Positions 1 to 10,291 of a DNA stretch of 64,000 nucleotides are shown in pieces. Each line of letters starts with the position of its first letter. The first letter of the stretch is position 1. This stretch comes from Tragulus kanchil. Lineage: Eukaryota; Chordata; Mammalia; Artiodactyla; Tragulidae. The translations under genes were made by a program, and so were the position numbers. The notes under the pieces are model-generated. The model was given only the letters and a program-made list of their open reading frames with translations. It made no database searches and was not told the origin of the DNA. The stretch spans positions 295,110,897 through 295,174,896 of the forward strand of contig JAIOJX010000032.1 of assembly GCA_022376925.1 (NCBI GenBank), written 5' to 3'.

Positions 1-208
1 TATTTATTTGAGGGGTGGGGGGGGGGGGAGGGAGCAGGCAGGCTACTTCTATTGGTCTTTCATTTGTCTGTTTTCATCCATCTTTGTTCTTTGGCCCGTG
101 TGGGCCTCCCATTGTGGTGGCCTCTGTTGTCAGAGCACCGGCTCTGGGCACATGCGCTCCAGAAGCACTCCGGCTCGCGTGGGATCTTCCCAGGCCAGGG
201 ATCGCCAA
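1..208 (-). mobile_element. Young tRNA-derived SINE, partial
   Basis: This is a reverse-strand copy of the young ~300-bp SINE that recurs through the window. The AT/G-rich tail is at the left, then the 'attggtctttcatttgtc' and 'ggcctcccattgtggtgg' blocks. Against the fuller copy at 1138-1455 it lacks about 37 bp internally (the block holding 'ggacacatcggtccag') and stops at 'ccagggatcg', so the tRNA-like head is missing. The left end is cut by the window edge. Confidence 0.85.
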
Positions 209-782
209 CCTCTCCTTCTAATGCAACCCTACCCAGCTCTTCCAAGAGTTCACAGAACTCTGCTCTCTGAACAACTTTCAGTGTATCTGTCCACAGCCAC
301 TCCTTGGCCACAAAATTACTCACATCACTTGGAATCTGCATGCCTTCCCCAATAAACCAATTCTAGGGAGCCCCTTTCTAATACTTTATTTCAAAAAAAG
401 TTATTCCTCCTTTCCCTTAAGTTTCACAAACACAGGAATGATATAGAATTATTCATTCTATCAATTAATAATCATCATTAACTACACTGAATAGAGCTTT
501 GGGGCAAGACTACATTTAAAAAAAAGAGTTATTAATCACTGAGCCTGAGAAAAACAAACGGGAATTGAGGCGCAAGAGTCCTCTGGTATGTAGCAGTCCT
601 GCTCAGAAGTTGAGGGGTGGGGGTGGGGAGGGCCATGGCCAGAGGACAGAAACATCTGTCCTTTTGCAGTTTCATTTCTCAAGACTAGTTAATACCCTGA
701 GTTTATGCATCAGTCTCTTTCAAGTTTGGTTAGTCATTCCCCTGGATCCAATCAGTTCCATGTGCCCAACAAAACTGAATTT
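209..782. other. Non-coding stretch, nothing recognised
   Basis: No gene, RNA gene or confident repeat is seen. The sequence is AT-rich in the middle and has short G-runs near 612-630. Short reading frames here have no family resemblance. Confidence 0.5.
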
Positions 783-784
783 CA

Positions 785-1118
785 GGGCTTCCCTGGTGGC
801 TTAGTGGTGAAGAATCTGCCTGCCACTGCAGGAGACAACAGGTTCAATTCCTGGTCCAGAAAGATCCCACATGCCATGGACATGGTGTAACTGAAGCCTG
901 TGCACCATACCTACTGAGCCTAGGTCTAGAGGCAGGAGCCACCACTACTGAGCCCACGTGCTGCAATTACTAAAGCATCCACACCCTAGAGCCCATGCTC
1001 AGCAACAAGAGAAGCTACTGCATCGAGAAGCTCGCATAACTAGAAAGTTAGCCCTGACTCGCCACAACTAGAGAAGGGCCTGAGTAGCAACAAAGACCCA
1101 GCACAGCCAATAAATAAA
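785..1118 (+). mobile_element. CHR-type tRNA-derived SINE
   Basis: It begins with the tRNA-like head 'gggcttccctggtggctt' and has a diverged B-box near 841. The body is the typical series of 'actgagcc' and 'gcaacaagagaagc' blocks, ending in an A-rich tail (aataaataaata). It is clearly older than the young SINEs. Its 3' part is included in the duplication that starts at 992. Confidence 0.8.
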
Positions 1119-1137
1119 TATCATATTTTTGTTTTTT

Positions 1138-1455
1138 AAAGATTTATTTATTTATTTATTTGAGGGGGGTGGGGTGGGGAGGGAGGGGAGCAGGCAGGCT
1201 ACTTCTATTGGTCTTTCATTTGTCTGTTTTTCATCCATCTTTGTTCTTTGGCCCGTGTGGGCCTCCCATTGTGGTGGCCTCTGTTGTCGCAGAGCACCGG
1301 CTCTGGGCACATGCGCTCCAGAGCTCCGGCTCGGTAACTGGACACATCGGTCCAGCCGCTCCGCGGCACGTGGGATCTTCCCAGGCCAGGGATCGAACCG
1401 GCGCCCCTTGCACTGCAAGGCGGTGTCCTTACCCACTGGACCACCAGGGAAGCCC
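1138..1455 (-). mobile_element. Young tRNA-derived SINE, full length
   Basis: This is a complete reverse-strand copy: the (TTTA)n/G-rich tail at the left, and the head 'accaccagggaagccc' at the right. The B-box complement is near 1389-1400 ('gatcgaaccgg'). TCATAT-rich flanks on both sides look like target-site repeats. A duplicate lies at 2249-2558. Confidence 0.9.
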
Positions 1456-1489
1456 TCATATATTTTTTAAAAAACTGAATTTCAGGTTT

Positions 1490-1990
1490 ATGAAACTGAG
1501 AACCAGACCCACCAAAATAAAGTCTCCTCCCAGGGTTGCATCTGTCTCTACTCTCTGTCAGAAGCACCCATCATGGTTTGTATCTGATGTATTCACTAGT
1601 TTCTGATAGATCCCTGTGCCCTACAGAATTAAATGCAAACCTGACCTGCCTTTCACAAGCCCCACTTGGCTCCCAGCCTCATCCCCAAACAAACCAAGCC
1701 TCTCAGGCTCCACGTTTTCACACAGGACTCCCTCTACATAGAATGTCCTTTAACTATTCCTCCTCCAAAGCCCAGTTCATAAGTCACCTCGGCCCTAGAG
1801 CCTTCCCGCCGGCATTTAGTTCTTACTTGGCTCCCAACTATAGCTCTCTAGCTATAGGGCTTTAGAGAATTTGTTAAGTACATTGTGGCTTCTTTTAATT
1901 ATCTTACCCTTCCCCCACCCCGCCACCCCCATACCCTGAGCTTCTTGAGGGAAGGAACTCACATTGTATCAATAAGCCCTAGCTGCAGGG
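1490..1990 (+). mobile_element. L2 LINE fragment
   Basis: The order of blocks is that of the mammalian L2 3' region: a CT-rich stretch with 'cacaggactccctctacat', then 'cagttcataagtcacctc', then 'gagcttcttgagggaagg'. It is old and diverged. A duplicate lies at about 2593-3090. Confidence 0.6.
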
Positions 1991-2248
1991 TTAAGACTGA
2001 AACAAGAGATCAGAGTTGAGGATTGATCACAGGGAACATTGGGGTTAAGTTGTTAGAGGAAAATGGAAAAACTGAAAAATCACAGGCATTGGTAATTAGC
2101 CCATGCTCAGCAACAAGAGAAGCTACTGCATCGAGAAGCTCGCATAACTAGAAAGTTAGCCCTGACTCGCCACAACTAGAGAAGGGCCTGAGTAGCAACA
2201 AAGACCCAGCACAGCCAATAAATAAATATCATATTTTTGTTTTTTAAA

Positions 2249-2558
2249 GCTTTATTTATTTATTTATTTGAGGGGTGGGGAGGGAGGGAGGGAGCAGGCA
2301 GGCTACTTCTATTGGTCTTTCACTTCTCTATTTTCATCCATCTTTGTTCTTTGGCCCGTGTGGGCCTCCCATTGTGGTGGCCTCTGTTGTCGCAGAGCAC
2401 CGGCTCTGGGCACATGCGCTCCAGAGCTCCGGCTCGGTAACTGGACACATCGGTCCAGCCGCTCCGCGGCACGTGGGATCTTCCCAGGCCAGGGATCGAA
2501 CCGGCGCCCCTTGCACTGCAAGGCGGTGTCCTTACCCACTGGACCACCAGGGAAGCCC
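2249..2558 (-). mobile_element. Young SINE (second copy in duplication A)
   Basis: Apart from the tail length and a few bases at about 2321-2332 it is the same as 1138-1455, and its flanks are duplicated too. It therefore came with the surrounding duplication and is not an independent insertion. Confidence 0.9.
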
Positions 2559-3324
2559 TCATATATTTTTTAAAAAACTGAATTTCAGGTTTATGAAACT
2601 GAGAACCAGACCCACCAAAATAAAGTCTCCTCCCAGGGTTGCATCTGTCTCTACTCTCTGTCAGAAGCACCCATCATGGTTTGTATCTGATGTATTCACT
2701 AGTTTCTGATAGATCCCTGTGCCCTACAGAATTAAATGCAAACCTGACCTGCCTTTCACAAGCCCCACTTGGCTCCCAGCCTCATCCCCAAACAAACCAA
2801 GCCTCTCAGGCTCCACGTTTTCACACAGGACTCCCTCTACATAGAATGTCCTTTAACTATTCCTCCTCCAAAGCCCAGTTCATAAGTCACCTCGGCCCTA
2901 GAGCCTTCCCGCCGGCATTTAGTTCTTACTTGGCTCCCAACTATAGCTCTCTAGCTATAGGGCTTTAGAGAATTTGTTAAGTACATTGTGGCTTCTTTTA
3001 ATTATCTTACCCTTCCCCCACCCCGCCACCCCCATACCCTGAGCTTCTTGAGGGAAGGAACTCACATTGTATCAATAAGCCCTAGCTGCAGGGTTAAGAC
3101 TGAAACAAGAGATCAGAGTTGAGGATTGATCACAGGGAACATTGGGGTTAAGTTGTTAGAGGAAAATGGACTCTCACAATATTCTAGAACTAAATTATCT
3201 CTACGGCTAATCTCATCCAAACTAACACCAGGGCTGGAAGGCAGCATCAATGTTTTAAAATTTTAAGAAATAAAAGCAACTAACATTTTGCACAAAGTTA
3301 ATTTTGATCAGTACGACAAACCTA

Positions 3325-3480
3325 GGAGGCAGGTCTTTTTTCTTCATTGAAGCTGAGAAAAGCTTGAGGCTTTTCCAAACAGGCAACTGAGGCATGAGAG
3401 GGGCTAAATAACTCAGAAACCATTCAGTGGTGGAAGCAAGACACAAACTCAGACTTGGTAGTCTGGCTCCAGAGCCAGTG
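3325..3480 (-). mobile_element. MIR fragment
   Basis: It resembles reverse-complement MIR: 'caggcaactgaggcatgag', then 'ctaaataactcagaaacc', then 'agacacaaactcagacttgg', in the usual order. Diverged and partial. Confidence 0.6.
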
Positions 3481-3486
3481 GATTCA

Positions 3487-3705
3487 GGCTCCGGATTCAG
3501 GAAGATCTGGGTTTGAATACAGATTACGTTACAAACATGGCTTTGGATAAATCATCTAACTCCTCTGAGCTCATATATGTAAAGAGAGCAAGACAACTCC
3601 TTAGAGTGCAGAAAGGATTAAGTTCATATGATAATGTTTGCAAAAGTCTCTAAAACTGAGTCTCCTACCTAACAGGCACTCCATAAATGTTAACTCATTT
3701 TTTCT
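3487..3705 (+). mobile_element. MIR fragment
   Basis: This is sense-orientation MIR: 'gaagatctgggtttgaata', then 'ggctttggataaatcatc', the conserved core 'taactcctctgagctcat', then 'aggcactccataaatgtta' at the 3' side. A duplicate lies at 4580-4798. Confidence 0.7.
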
Positions 3706-3859
3706 TTCCTTCCTAAAAGCTGGGCGAAATAGTCTCTCTGAGGGAAAGGATCCTCCCCCCAACTGCCTGAGGCTTTTCCAAGCAGATCAAGTAGTGAGAC
3801 CACTCCACATGGAAAACCTTCCCTTACCTGCTTATCTCTGTCCATACCAGAGTCCTTTT

Positions 3860-4582
3860 AAAATATAAGTATCAAGTCATTCACTTAAAACCCTTCAACA
3901 GCTCCTAATTACACCGGGGATACAATTCAAAACTCTAGCGGGAAAGGCATTCTGTCCCCGAGGCCCCCAGGGATCTGACACACCTCTCTATAAACCTGTC
4001 TCCCCTCTCCAGCCACCCAGGCCTCTTTCACTTCCTCCAGTTTACCAAGCCGTGCTGCTCCACACATGGTTAACTCTCAGCCTAAATGTCACTTCCTCAA
4101 GGGAAGCCTTCAGTGAGCCCCCAACCCAAATCGAGGCCCATACCTCTCACCACGCTCTTTACCTTCCTTTCCCTGTACTCATTACAGTTTGTAAAGGATT
4201 AGCTGATCACTTCCTTCAAGGCTTATTCAAAAGACACCTTCTCAGGAGCTCTTTCCAGACCACTCAAATACAAACTCAGTCCCTACCCAATAATGCCTTT
4301 CCTGTTTTCTTTTTCTCATTAGCACTTATTAACAGCCTATATTTTTATTTTATATTTTGTTTTATTGTCTCTGTCCCCACCCCCACCCCGAATGAAAGAT
4401 CCATGGAGCAGTTACTTTTGCTTTCTTCCCAGCCATCTAAAACAATGCCTAGCAAGTATTTGTTGACAAACAGCTGTTGCTGAGTAAAGTTTGTTTATAA
4501 TTGGGCCTTCTCACTGGCCTATGGAGCTGAAACCCGTCTTTCTGGTTTACCCATACTCCCAGTACCTAGTGCAGTGCCTGGC
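3860..4582 (+). mobile_element. L2 LINE fragment
   Basis: Sense L2 3'-region blocks are seen: 'cacttaaaacccttcaaca', 'cagcctaaatgtcacttcc', 'tcatttagcactta'-like sequence, then 'cagtacctagtgcagtgcc'. The L2 end proper is in the second copy (see 4953-5722). Confidence 0.65.
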
Positions 4583-4952
4583 TCCGGATTCAGGAAGATC
4601 TGGGTTTGAATACAGATTACGTTACAAACATGGCTTTGGATAAATCATCTAACTCCTCTGAGCTCATATATGTAAAGAGAGCAAGACAACTCCTTAGAGT
4701 GCAGAAAGGATTAAGTTCATATGATAATGTTTGCAAAAGTCTCTAAAACTGAGTCTCCTACCTAACAGGCACTCCATAAATGTTAACTCATTTTTTCTTT
4801 CCTTCCTAAAAGCTGGGCGAAATAGTCTCTCTGAGGGAAAGGATCCTCCCCCCAACTGCCTGAGGCTTTTCCAAGCAGATCAAGTAGTGAGACCACTCCA
4901 CATGGAAAACCTTCCCTTACCTGCTTATCTCTGTCCATACCAGAGTCCTTTT

Positions 4953-5722
4953 AAAATATAAGTATCAAGTCATTCACTTAAAACCCTTCAACAGCTCCTA
5001 ATTACACCGGGGATACAATTCAAAACTCTAGCGGGAAAGGCATTCTGTCCCCGAGGCCCCCAGGGATCTGACACACCTCTCTATAAACCTGTCTCCCCTC
5101 TCCAGCCACCCAGGCCTCTTTCACTTCCTCCAGTTTACCAAGCCGTGCTGCTCCACACATGGTTAACTCTCAGCCTAAATGTCACTTCCTCAAGGGAAGC
5201 CTTCAGTGAGCCCCCAACCCAAATCGAGGCCCATACCTCTCACCACGCTCTTTACCTTCCTTTCCCTGTACTCATTACAGTTTGTAAAGGATTAGCTGAT
5301 CACTTCCTTCAAGGCTTATTCAAAAGACACCTTCTCAGGAGCTCTTTCCAGACCACTCAAATACAAACTCAGTCCCTACCCAATAATGCCTTTCCTGTTT
5401 TCTTTTTCTCATTAGCACTTATTAACAGCCTATATTTTTATTTTATATTTTGTTTTATTGTCTCTGTCCCCACCCCCACCCCGAATGAAAGATCCATGGA
5501 GCAGTTACTTTTGCTTTCTTCCCAGCCATCTAAAACAATGCCTAGCAAGTATTTGTTGACAAACAGCTGTTGCTGAGTAAAGTTTGTTTATAATTGGGCC
5601 TTCTCACTGGCCTATGAGCGCAAGCTGAAACCCGTCTTTCTGGTTTACCCCCATACTCCCAGTACCTAGTGCAGTGCCTGGCACAGAATAGGTGCTCAGT
5701 AAAATCTGACTGAATGAATCCA
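4953..5722 (+). mobile_element. L2 LINE fragment with 3' end (second copy)
   Basis: This is the duplicate of 3860-4582. It continues into the diagnostic L2 3' terminus 'cctggcacagaataggtgct' followed by a 'gactgaatgaat' tail. It is the intact version; the first copy breaks off at the duplication joint. Confidence 0.7.
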
Positions 5723-6230
5723 ACCATGACCAGTGGGACGACTGGAAAATGGTCCAAATCTGTGTGCTAAGCACCTTGCTTCCTCTTCTCTTTCACCGTA
5801 TAATGTGTCTGGGGTGAAGAGAGGGACCCCTTAACTTCCACCAAGCACCTGCCCGGCCAGGCATCTGTCTGTCCTCATGCTGTATCCTCAATCATACCAC
5901 ACACACCAAGAGAAGCACCCCACAAACTCTACAGAACAGAGATGAAGGCAAGTGGAGCAGCCCTGAGCCAACCACCACCTTCCCCCCGAGTCCCATTCTC
6001 AGACTGCCAGTCCAAGGTTAGTCCTGGGAGCCAGGCATGCTGCTGGCCTAGGTGGACTCACGCCGATTTATTCCAATCCAGGATTTTTAATGCTATGTCT
6101 GGCCTACTCAAAAAAAAGAAAAAAAAAAAAAAAAAGCAAATAGAAAAGTTCACAATCCTTGAGCAGCTCCAGCAATCCTGGGGTTGTCAGAAGCAAGCGT
6201 ACCTAAGGTCGCCCGGACCCCTCCCCCTCC
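5723..6230. other. Non-coding stretch before the CpG island
   Basis: No gene or confident repeat. It contains an A-rich run at 6110-6136. GC content rises sharply after about 6200. Confidence 0.5.
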
Positions 6231-6936
6231 CACGCGCTGATCCAAGGCCAGGAGGCCATCTGTCCAGCAGACGCTCCCCGGCCTCCCTCGGGTCACATTG
6301 AATCTCTCCCCCCAGGCTGGCAGGAAGAGCCCCTGCCGAGAGACAATCTCCACCCTGATCAACAGGCCCGGTCAGCCGCTGGGCGCCCCGAGTCTGGAGC
6401 AGGCATACGCGTCCCCAGGGTCATAACTTGGGCGGCGGTGGGAGCAGGAACCGAGGGGCGCCAAAAAAAAAAAAGGTCGCTCCCCCAAGTGTCTGCCCCG
6501 TGACGGCGCCAGCTCTTTGAGCGGCCGGGATGGTCCGGCTTGACAGGGCGCCCCGGTCGGGGAAAGCGGCACCGTTATCCGTGCCCGGGGCGGGGGGCCG
6601 CGGGCCGCCGCCGAAGGCAGCCGCCCGCCCCGCTCGGGGAAGACGGACAGCAGCGCGCCCGCCCGGCGGGGCGGCGGCGGGTCGGGGCGGCGGAAGGGGC
6701 AGGCGGCCCGTCCGCCGGGGGCGGGGTGGGGTGGCGGCCGGGGCCCGCCAGGCGGCGGTCGGGGGAAGTGGCTGCCGCCTCAGGCGGCGAGCAGGGTCCG
6801 CCTGGCTGCAGGGCCGGGCCGCGGCGCGGGCGCGGGCTCGGCCCCGGCTCCGCTCGGCCCGGGCTCGGGCTGGAGCGGCCTCGGCGGCGGCCCCGGCCCA
6901 CAGGCCCCGCCCGGCCCGGCCCGCGGGGGCGCTTAC

Positions 6937-7009
6937 CTGGGGGGCGGCGGCGGCAGGCCCCGGGCTCGGCCGCGCGCGTCCCCAGCGCCGGCTGCGGGAG
7001 CCACAACAT
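6937..7009 (-). pseudogene. Duplicate of the candidate first exon (73 nt)
   Basis: This is the leftward copy of the exon described at 7299-7373. The ATG (minus strand, 7009-7007) and the CAG|GTAAGC donor (6938-6931) are kept. Between them there are 73 nt instead of 75, because a (CGC)n arginine run is replaced by a shorter run ending in C's. The reading frame at the splice site therefore differs from the other copy, so the two cannot both feed the same downstream exon correctly. The likely explanation is consensus error in a GC-rich simple repeat inside a false duplication, not a second functional exon. Confidence 0.5.
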
Positions 7010-7013
7010 GGCG
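7005..7013 (+). promoter_or_regulatory. YY1-like motif (first copy)
   Basis: AACATGGCG fits the YY1 pattern AANATGGCG. On the minus strand it reads CGCCATGTT and contains the candidate start codon. YY1 sites often lie at or just downstream of transcription starts in CpG-island promoters. Confidence 0.45.
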
Positions 7014-7298
7014 ACGGCGGCGGCGGGCGGGGCTGCGGCTCCGGGGGCGGAGCGGGGGCGGGAGCCGGGCTGGCGGCGGGACCTGGCTGGGGCCGCGGCC
7101 GGGGCCCGCCAGGCGGCGGTCGGGGGAAGTGGCTGCCGCCTCAGGCGGCGAGCAGGGTCCGCCTGGCTGCAGGGCCGGGCCGCGGCGCGGGCGCGGGCTC
7201 GGCCCCGGCTCCGCTCGGCCCGGGCTCGGGCTGGAGCGGCCTCGGCGGCGGCCCCGGCCCACAGGCCCCGCCCGGCCCGGCCCGCGGGGGGCGCTTAC

Positions 7299-7373
7299 CT
7301 GGCGGCGGCGGCGGCGGCAGGCCCCGGGCTCGGCCGCGCGCGTCCCCAGCGCCGGCTGCGGGAGCCACAACAT
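7299..7373 (-). CDS. Candidate first coding exon of an unidentified gene (partial)
   Basis: On the minus strand an ATG at 7373 (context GCCGTCGCCATGT) opens a 25-codon frame ending exactly at CAG (7301-7299), followed by GTAAGCGCC, a near-perfect splice donor. The peptide begins MLWLPQPALGTRAAEPGA and ends in a cysteine and a run of arginines. The exon would end in phase 0. I do not recognise the family, and no downstream exon could be found between here and position 1, so the rest presumably lies beyond the left edge. A position in the middle of a CpG island fits a first exon. Alternatives are a non-coding first exon that merely contains an ATG, or a plus-strand gene starting at the overlapping ATG (7372), which has a strong Kozak context (ACAACATGG). 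The donor is the strongest reason to prefer the minus strand. Confidence 0.45.
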
Positions 7374-7377
7374 GGCG
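7369..7377 (+). promoter_or_regulatory. YY1-like motif (second copy)
   Basis: The same AACATGGCG motif lies 364 bp to the right of the first. Because CATG is palindromic, an ATG is present on both strands at this spot, with reasonable initiation context in both directions. Confidence 0.45.
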
Positions 7378-8020
7378 ACGGCGGCGGCGGGCGGGGCTGC
7401 GGCTCCGGGGGCGGAGCGGGGGCGGGAGCCGGGCTGGCGGCGGGACCTGGCTGGGGCCGCGGCCGGGGGGCGGGGAGGCCGGCCGGCCGGGCGAGCGGAA
7501 GGCGACTGGGACCGGGCACCCTCCCCGGGCGGTGGGCTGAGACGCTGTCCCGGCCTGGGCCCGGTCTCTCGCCGGCCGCCTCCCACCTCCCGTCTCAGGC
7601 GGGCTGCTCGGCACTGACCCGACGGCGGCGGCGGCGGCGGGCCGGGCCAGACCCTCTGCCTCGCCTGCCCCGCCGAGCACCCGGCCCGGTTCCGGCCCCG
7701 CGGCCGCTCTCTCCGACCTGGGCCTCTGATCCTCTGACGCGCCTCCGGGCGGGGGCCTAGCGCTCGGGGCCGAGGTCCCCCACTAGGGGGCCGCGATCTG
7801 CCTACGCGGCCGCCTAGCCCCGGCGGACGGGAGAGCCTCTGGAGCCGGGACGGCGTCCTCCTCGCTCAGAGCCGGCACGTAGTGGGCCCTAGGAGGCTGT
7901 TAGGTGAGAGACAGCAGAGGTGGCGTGGGCCTGCACGTCGGTGTGCCCTAAAGGCTCGGTCGTCGCTGCAGCGGGGGCCTTGCACGCAGGCCTGGAGGTG
8001 CGGGGCGCTCCGACCGGACC

Positions 8021-10291
8021 ATGAGACCCGCGGCGAGCAGAGTTGGTTGGAGGCCTGGCGATGGGTGCCTCCCAGGGGTAGATGGAGAGATCTCCAGGTT
8101 AACTGGGGAAGCTCTTGACGGTGCGAGGTGAGAACTCGGACTGGCGGGCAGAGAGCCAGGAAGGGGACAGGCAGGACCTTCCGAAAACGCAGAGGGCCCG
8201 GGAACGGGCGGCATTAAGGTGACAGCCCGGTGGGGAGGTGAGAGCACGGCGAGCCTGGCACTGAGCCCCCGCGACGGGTGCAGGAATGCCCTCCGAAGAA
8301 CCAGGAAAGAGACGCCGATTTGCTGGAGGGGTGGAACTAAGTTTCAGCCAGGGCCTGCTGTGGGCCAAGCTCTAAGCTGCGTGGAGCCCTGCGTAGGCAC
8401 TATGTGGCTGGTGAAGCAGCGAAGGCAGGGAACGGTGATGATTCCAGAAGTTTGGCAGCAGGGCGGGCGAGTGGGCAGATGGCTCCAGGGATAGTGAGAG
8501 GCAAGGAGAGAGGGTCAAATGTACCCCGGGGTGACTGTAGTCTGCACTGGCAATTACCCAGTCGTCTGTGTTCTCACCACATACACGGATATAAAAGGTA
8601 AATAAGTGAGGCCATGAACAGGTTAACTAACTTGATCATTTCACAATGTATGTGTATATACATCATCATCTTGGCTTCTTTAGGTATATACATTTATCTG
8701 TCAATTATGCCTCAATAAAGCATGAGAAGAAAATGTTTAAGTTAAAGGAGAGGTTTTTGTTTGTTTTTCAATTTGAGGAAGAGTTCTCAAAGGAGCTGAG
8801 AGGAGAGAAGAAAAGGTAAAATAATTAATGGTGGGTGATCTCAGGAAAGAAGGAGGAAATAGGGCTGGAGAAAGAGGAGGAAGAAATCAGACCAGAGGCA
8901 CTCCTCATGCTACTAGCTTTAAAGGCTGCACACAAATATTTTCAGGCGGAGAGGCATGCATGTCGGCCTTGGTTGGATAACCCCCGAAGTCTACCATAAT
9001 CCTGCGGGTGTCACTGCCCTTGAAAATTTAAATCCAATGAACTCAAATTCCTATTCCATTTAGAGTGGGAAATGCAGTCTATCTGCCAATTATTTCCAAA
9101 GAGTCACAGGGGAACTTACAATTTCTCCAAATTATCAGGCCCTGAGAAAATTCACAATATTCTATGAGACCCGCGGCGAGCAGAGTTGGTTGGAGGCCTG
9201 GCGATGGGTGCCTCCCAGGGGTAGATGGAGAGATCTCCAGGTTAACTGGGGAAGCTCTTGACGGTGCGAGGTGAGAACTCGGACTGGCGGGCAGAGAGCC
9301 AGGAAGGGGACAGGCAGGACCTTCCGAAAACGCAGAGGGCCCGGGAACGGGCGGCATTAAGGTGACAGCCCGGTGGGGAGGTGAGAGCACGGCGAGCCTG
9401 GCACTGAGCCCCCGCGACGGGTGCAGGAATGCCCTCCGAAGAACCAGGAAAGAGACGCCGATTTGCTGGAGGGGTGGAACTAAGTTTCAGCCAGGGCCTG
9501 CTGTGGGCCAAGCTCTAAGCTGCGTGGAGCCCTGCGTAGGCACTATGTGGCTGGTGAAGCAGCGAAGGCAGGGAACGGTGATGATTCCAGAAGTTTGGCA
9601 GCAGGGCGGGCGAGTGGGCAGATGGCTCCAGGGATAGTGAGAGGCAAGGAGAGAGGGTCAAATGTACCCCGGGGTGACTGTAGTCTGCACTGGCAATTAC
9701 CCAGTCGTCTGTGTTCTCACCACATACACGGATATAAAAGGTAAATAAGTGAGGCCATGAACAGGTTAACTAACTTGATCATTTCACAATGTATGTGTAT
9801 ATACATCATCATCTTGGCTTCTTTAGGTATATACATTTATCTGTCAATTATGCCTCAATAAAGCATGAGAAGAAAATGTTTAAGTTAAAGGAGAGGTTTT
9901 TGTTTGTTTTTCAATTTGAGGAAGAGTTCTCAAAGGAGCTGAGAGGAGAGAAGAAAAGGTAAAATAATTAATGGTGGGTGATCTCAGGAAAGAAGGAGGA
10001 AATAGGGCTGGAGAAAGAGGAGGAAGAAATCAGACCAGAGGCACTCCTCATGCTACTAGCTTTAAAGGCTGCACACAAATATTTTCAGGCGGAGAGGCAT
10101 GCATGTCGGCCTTGGTTGGATAACCCCCGAAGTCTACCATAATCCTGCGGGTGTCACTGCCCTTGAAAATTTAAATCCAATGAACTCAAATTCCTATTCC
10201 ATTTAGAGTGGGAAATGCAGTCTATCTGCCAATTATTTCCAAAGAGTCACAGGGGAACTTACAATTTCTCCAAATTATCACAGGCCCTGAG
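8021..10291. repeat. Direct tandem duplication D (unit ~1.14 kb)
   Basis: 8021-9146 is repeated at 9164-10291 (offset 1143 to 1145), with a 17-bp non-matching joint. The unit runs from the GC-rich right shoulder of the CpG island ('atgagacccgcggcgagc') into AT-rich sequence. One difference seen is a CA dinucleotide ('attatcagg' versus 'attatcacagg'). Confidence 0.93.
8111..9163. other. Non-coding shoulder of the CpG island
   Basis: GC content falls gradually from 8110 to about 8600 and then becomes AT-rich. Near 8697-8715 'gtcaattatgcctcaataa' resembles the 3' tail of an old L1. Purine-rich (GGA/GAA) sequence fills 8740-8890. No gene is recognised. Confidence 0.5.

Larger units (their letters stand above)
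992..3170. repeat. Direct tandem duplication A (unit ~1.1 kb)
   Basis: 992-2067 reappears at 2099-3170, offset 1108 at the left end and 1103 at the right, with a 32-bp non-matching joint at 2068-2098. The unit holds the end of one SINE, a whole reverse-strand SINE and L2 sequence. The differences seen are mainly length changes in the G/T-rich SINE tail. The boundaries match no transposon end. Confidence 0.93.
3487..5682. repeat. Direct tandem duplication B (unit ~1.09 kb)
   Basis: 3487-4579 is repeated at 4580-5682, head to tail with no spacer; the copies meet within the shared 'ggct'/'tggc' bases. Offset is 1093 at the start and about 1100 at the end. Small differences cluster at 4520 versus 5613 (4-6 bp) and in a C-run near 5650. 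Confidence 0.93.
6733..7457. repeat. Direct tandem duplication C (~363 bp) in the CpG island
   Basis: 6733-7094 is repeated at 7095-7457, offset 362 at the left and 364 at the right. The unit begins with 'gcggccggggcccgccagg' and includes the candidate exon and donor. The one clear difference is beside the donor, where (GGC)n and a G-run differ in length. This is the only duplication with a unit far below 1 kb. Confidence 0.9.
6230..8110. promoter_or_regulatory. CpG island, probable promoter
   Basis: This interval is very GC-rich and dense in CpG, unlike the AT-rich, CpG-poor remainder. It has many GGGCGG/CCGCCC (Sp1-type) boxes, long (GGC)n runs, and no obvious TATA box. Such islands normally mark housekeeping-type, often bidirectional promoters. 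A splice donor on the minus strand at 7297-7300 argues for leftward transcription. Rightward transcription is possible: 'aggtgag' donor-like sites lie near 7901 and 8127. Nearly half of 6733-7457 is a second copy, so the island's true length is about 360 bp shorter. Confidence 0.85.

Noticed and set aside
1129..1606. Recurring ~60-150-codon frames such as those at 1160-1606, 10744-10986, 26653-26835 and 60656-60937
   Set aside because: They are translations of the young SINE on either strand. The same peptides recur wherever the SINE occurs.
4052..4483. 143-codon frame, repeated at 5145-5576
   Set aside because: It lies in L2 LINE sequence, has no family resemblance, and the repeat is due to duplication B.
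6530..7760. Long overlapping open frames (336, 406, 217, 179 codons) on both strands of the CpG island
   Set aside because: They arise from extreme GC content, which makes stop codons rare. They are low-complexity Gly/Ala/Arg/Pro, cross the duplication joint, and read the same sequence in several frames. Only the short minus-strand frame ending at a splice donor was kept, at moderate confidence.
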